Position numbers and translations under genes: made by a program. The notes beneath the pieces were generated by a model. It was not told the DNA's origin. It saw only the letters and a list, made by a program, of their open reading frames with translations, and ran no database searches. This document shows positions 22,281 through 24,132 of a stretch of DNA of 24,132 nucleotides, in pieces. Source of the DNA: an uncultured Oscillospiraceae bacterium (GTDB lineage: Bacteria; Bacillota; Clostridia; Oscillospirales; Acutalibacteraceae); contig UQOE01000027.1 of NCBI GenBank assembly GCA_900542575.1, forward strand, positions 1 to 24,132, read 5' to 3'. The stretch's first letter is position 1. Each line of letters begins with the position of its first letter.

Positions 22281-22700
22281 ATGTTTAGAAACTGGCTTGC
22301 ATTGACAAATCCTTACACCGCAATGGATGAGTTCTTTGATGCCCCGTTCTTCACGGACGATCACTCCGGTTCATTCGGTACCGACATCACCGATGAGGGC
22401 GATGCTTATCAGCTGACCGCAGATCTTCCGGGCTTTGACAAGAAAGACATCAAGGTTCAGGTTCAGAACAACACCGTATCCGTCTCCGCGGAGCGCCACT
22501 CCGAGGCAGAGGATAAGGACAAGAAGGATAAATTCCTTCGTCAGGAGCGCTCTTACGGCAGCTACCGCAGAACGTTTACCGTCGGCTCTGATGTCGACAA
22601 GGCCAATATCAAGGCAAAATATGAAGACGGCGTTCTTACCGTAACACTTCCGAAAATCGCCGAGCCGGAAGAGAAAGACAGTTACGTAACCGTCGAATAA
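22281..22700 (+). CDS. Small heat-shock protein Hsp20 (first copy)
   Basis: 139 aa from ATG at 22281 behind GGGAGG; a longer frame from 22224 lies in the structured leader. The N-terminus MFRNWLALTNPYTAMDEFFDAPFF is followed by the alpha-crystallin domain (about 35-135) with ADLPGFDKKDIKV, AERHSE, and the hallmark YEDGVLTVTLPK. The C-terminal tail is short (SYVTVE). Such proteins are ATP-independent holdases that keep heat-unfolded proteins soluble. It heads a cluster of three related genes, controlled by a CIRCE site. Confidence 0.95.
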   Translation: MFRNWLALTNPYTAMDEFFDAPFFTDDHSGSFGTDITDEGDAYQLTADLPGFDKKDIKVQVQNNTVSVSAERHSEAEDKDKKDKFLRQERSYGSYRRTFTVGSDVDKANIKAKYEDGVLTVTLPKIAEPEEKDSYVTVE

Positions 22701-22786
22701 TCGACCGGCATTCCGATTTCTCCCCCCGGTTCTCCCAGTGAGGGCCGCGCATAATCAATCTATTCTTTATGCAGGAGGCAATCATT

Positions 22787-23173
22787 ATGTTAGGTAATTG
22801 GCTTGCTATTACAAATCCGTTCTTTACAGACAACTTCACCGGTTCCTTCGGGACCGATATCACCGATGAGGGCGACCATTATGAAATGACCGCCGATCTC
22901 CCGGGCTTCCAGAAGGAAGACATCAAAGTCCAGGCGCAGAATGGTGTTCTCACCATCAGCGCAGAACGGCATTCCGAGGCGGAGAACGATCAGAAGAAAG
23001 ATAAATTCCTGCGCCAGGAGCGCAGCTACGGCTGCTATCAGAGGTCGTTCTCTATTGGAGACGACATCGACAAGAACGGCATCACGGCAAAGTATGAAGA
23101 TGGTGTCCTCCATCTGACGCTGCCGAAAGCCGCCAAGTCCGAAGACGAGCAGAATTACGTAACGGTCGAATAA
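22787..23173 (+). CDS. Small heat-shock protein Hsp20 (second copy)
   Basis: 128 aa from ATG at 22787, with GCAGGAGGC upstream. It is clearly a paralogue of the first copy: SFGTDITDEGD, TADLPGFQKEDIKV, AERHSEAE, KDKFLRQERSYG and the tail NYVTVE recur. The N-terminal arm is about ten residues shorter and lacks the TAMDEFFDA stretch. It lies 86 bp after the first copy with no terminator or promoter I can see between, so they are probably co-transcribed under CIRCE. Confidence 0.94.
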   Translation: MLGNWLAITNPFFTDNFTGSFGTDITDEGDHYEMTADLPGFQKEDIKVQAQNGVLTISAERHSEAENDQKKDKFLRQERSYGCYQRSFSIGDDIDKNGITAKYEDGVLHLTLPKAAKSEDEQNYVTVE

Positions 23174-23188
23174 ACCCCAATGCTTCGC

Positions 23189-23211
23189 GGTCCCCGGGGT
23201 TTCCGGGGACC
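23189..23211 (+). terminator. Terminator after the second Hsp20 gene
   Basis: Perfect 9-bp GC stem GGTCCCCGG with CCGGGGACC around GGTTT, 15 bp after the stop; the T-tail is poor, so termination may be partial. Confidence 0.6.
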
Positions 23212-23269
23212 CTCTTCCAGAAAATCGAAGCTGGGGAATCCGTTTTTAAATAAGTTGTGCTTAATATTT

Positions 23270-23296
23270 TTAGCACTCTAAATTATAATCTGCCAA
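23270..23296. promoter_or_regulatory. Decayed CIRCE half-site before the third Hsp20 gene
   Basis: TTAGCACTC is intact at 23270-23278. The place of the right arm, after nine bases, holds ATCTGCCAA, which keeps only five of nine CIRCE positions. The distance to the following TATAAT is 65 bp, against 64 bp in the first promoter. Confidence 0.6.
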
Positions 23297-23299
23297 TAG

Positions 23300-23342
23300 T
23301 TAACAGATTATTCATGAATTTCAGGCTTTGCCCTTTTATAAT
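23300..23342 (+). promoter_or_regulatory. Promoter region of the third Hsp20 gene
   Basis: TATAAT at 23337-23342 follows TTAACA (23300-23305) by almost the same distance as in the first Hsp20 promoter. No good -35 at 17 bp is seen. The leader is about 120 nt, ending in AGGAGGT. Confidence 0.5.
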
Positions 23343-23468
23343 AGAGATTGTCAGAAGGAAATGAGTACAGCCGCTGACATACCCCTCCGACTTCCGCTGC
23401 CGGGTCGAGCATCCCCACACAGGCAGCTTTGAGAAACTATTTTCTTTCCTTTCAGGAGGTTCTATATT

Positions 23469-23897
23469 ATGAGCAACTGGTTAACTACTTATGATCCTTT
23501 CGAAGCCATGGACGCATTTGAAAAAGCATTCTGGGGCACCCCGAGCCGCTCGGGCAATTATCCAATGTCCTTCGGCATTGACATCTCCGATGAAGGCGAT
23601 GCCTATCAGCTGAAAGCAGATCTCCCTGGCTTTAAGAAGGAAGACATCCACGTCAACGTTGAAAAAGACACCATCACCGTTTCGGCGGAACGCCACTCTG
23701 AAATTGAGGACAATGACAAAAAGTCCAAATTCCTCCGCAAAGAGCGTTCCTTCGGCTCCTACCAGCGTTCGTTCACCGTAGGTGACAGAATTGACAAGAC
23801 GCAGATTCAGGCCAAATATGAGAATGGTGTCCTTACCCTGACGCTGCCGAAGAAGGCAGAGCCAGAGCAGAAGACTTTCGACATCGTCGTCGAATAA
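23469..23897 (+). CDS. Small heat-shock protein Hsp20 (third copy)
   Basis: 142 aa from ATG at 23469, behind AGGAGGT. The N-terminus is MSNWLTTYDPFEAMDAFEKAFWG; the alpha-crystallin domain has KADLPGFKKEDIHV, AERHSEIE, FLRKERSFGSYQRSF and YENGVLTLTLPK. The tail (TFDIVVE) differs from the other two copies. It has its own promoter region with only half a CIRCE site, and a strong terminator, so it may be expressed under different conditions. Confidence 0.95.
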   Translation: MSNWLTTYDPFEAMDAFEKAFWGTPSRSGNYPMSFGIDISDEGDAYQLKADLPGFKKEDIHVNVEKDTITVSAERHSEIEDNDKKSKFLRKERSFGSYQRSFTVGDRIDKTQIQAKYENGVLTLTLPKKAEPEQKTFDIVVE

Positions 23898-24005
23898 CCT
23901 ATGACAGCTCCTCATACACGGGATCCCCATTCCCGGCGTATGTTCTATATACCCATATTTCTCCTTTCACACATTTCTCTGAATTCTGCATCAGCAGAAA
24001 CCAAA

Positions 24006-24045
24006 CAGGGCTCCCGCGCCAGACAGGCAATGGCGCGGAGCCCTG
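24006..24045 (+). terminator. Terminator of the third Hsp20 gene
   Basis: CAGGGCTCC(C)GCGCCA pairs with TGGCGCGGAGCCCTG (15 bp, one bulged C) around a 9-nt loop, followed by five T. Confidence 0.9.
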
Positions 24046-24078
24046 TTTTTCTATCTCTTACATCTTCGAAAAATAACC

Positions 24079-24130
24079 GGCGAATTTACAATGTAAGTGC
24101 AACACATAGAAATGACACATAGCTTTCCTG
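24079..24130 (-). repeat. Right copy of the 52-bp terminal inverted repeat
   Basis: Exact reverse complement of bases 1-52, ending two bases before the window end. The inner edge begins GGCGAATTTACAATG, right after the terminator region of the third Hsp20 gene. Confidence 0.8.
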
Positions 24131-24132
24131 TA

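Noticed and set aside
1..24132. Terminal inverted repeats of a linear plasmid or phage
   Set aside because: The window carries chromosomal genes such as trpS, nrdD, pcrA and fba and no replication or packaging genes.

Overview
The window looks like a chromosomal segment of a moderately GC-rich anaerobic Firmicute, probably a Clostridia/Oscillospirales-type gut or fermenter organism. The evidence is AGGAGG ribosome-binding sites, TTGACA/TATAAT-type promoters, an oxygen-sensitive class III ribonucleotide reductase, a clostridial 2-enoate-reductase-like flavoenzyme, a CIRCE heat-shock operator and a PcrA helicase. The genus cannot be read from the sequence. Most genes are ordinary core or metabolic genes. 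The less explained parts are a disrupted secreted glycine-zipper protein, several structured mRNA leaders, a palindrome cluster and a perfect inverted repeat at the two ends of the window.

Layout, left to right. Bases 196-3438 hold a divergon: a two-gene minus-strand operon (SCP2-like protein, then an old-yellow-enzyme/2-enoate-reductase-like oxidoreductase) and a TetR-type regulator on the plus strand, with overlapping promoters and a shared palindrome. A cluster of three TTTGACCCAA palindromes and a terminator follow. Then come minus-strand genes for a zinc-ribbon Nudix hydrolase (3667-4254), a small tubby/LURP-like protein (4355-4804) and a secreted, very hydrophobic Gly/Ala repeat protein split by two single-base frameshifts (4968-6543). 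nrdD (6712-8916), pcrA (9281-11452) and a UPF0340/YwlG-type protein (11576-12145) follow, each with its own terminator.

An overlapping plus-strand pair encodes an XRE regulator and an ImmA/IrrE metallopeptidase (12317-13235). It converges on a three-gene amino-acid ABC transporter operon (lipoprotein, permease, ATPase; 15594 down to 13293). mgtE (15709-17064) has a leader of about 250 nt with a good promoter, a 34-codon small ORF behind an ideal Shine-Dalgarno, and a hairpin that buries the mgtE Shine-Dalgarno. An aminotransferase and trpS form an operon (19644 down to 17410), divergent from class II fructose-bisphosphate aldolase (19872-20822). A DUF4003-like gene (20972-21940) is divergent from a cluster of three tandem Hsp20 genes (22281-23897). 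The first Hsp20 gene has a perfect CIRCE operator and a possible SD-sequestering RNA thermometer; the third has a decayed copy of the same promoter module.

No tRNA, rRNA, CRISPR array, transposase or phage gene was seen. The strongest candidates for undescribed biology are the mgtE leader, the glycine-zipper secreted protein, the Hsp20 regulatory duplication and the palindrome cluster at 3464-3624. The 52-bp terminal inverted repeat probably reflects two outward-lying copies of a mobile element at which the assembly broke.
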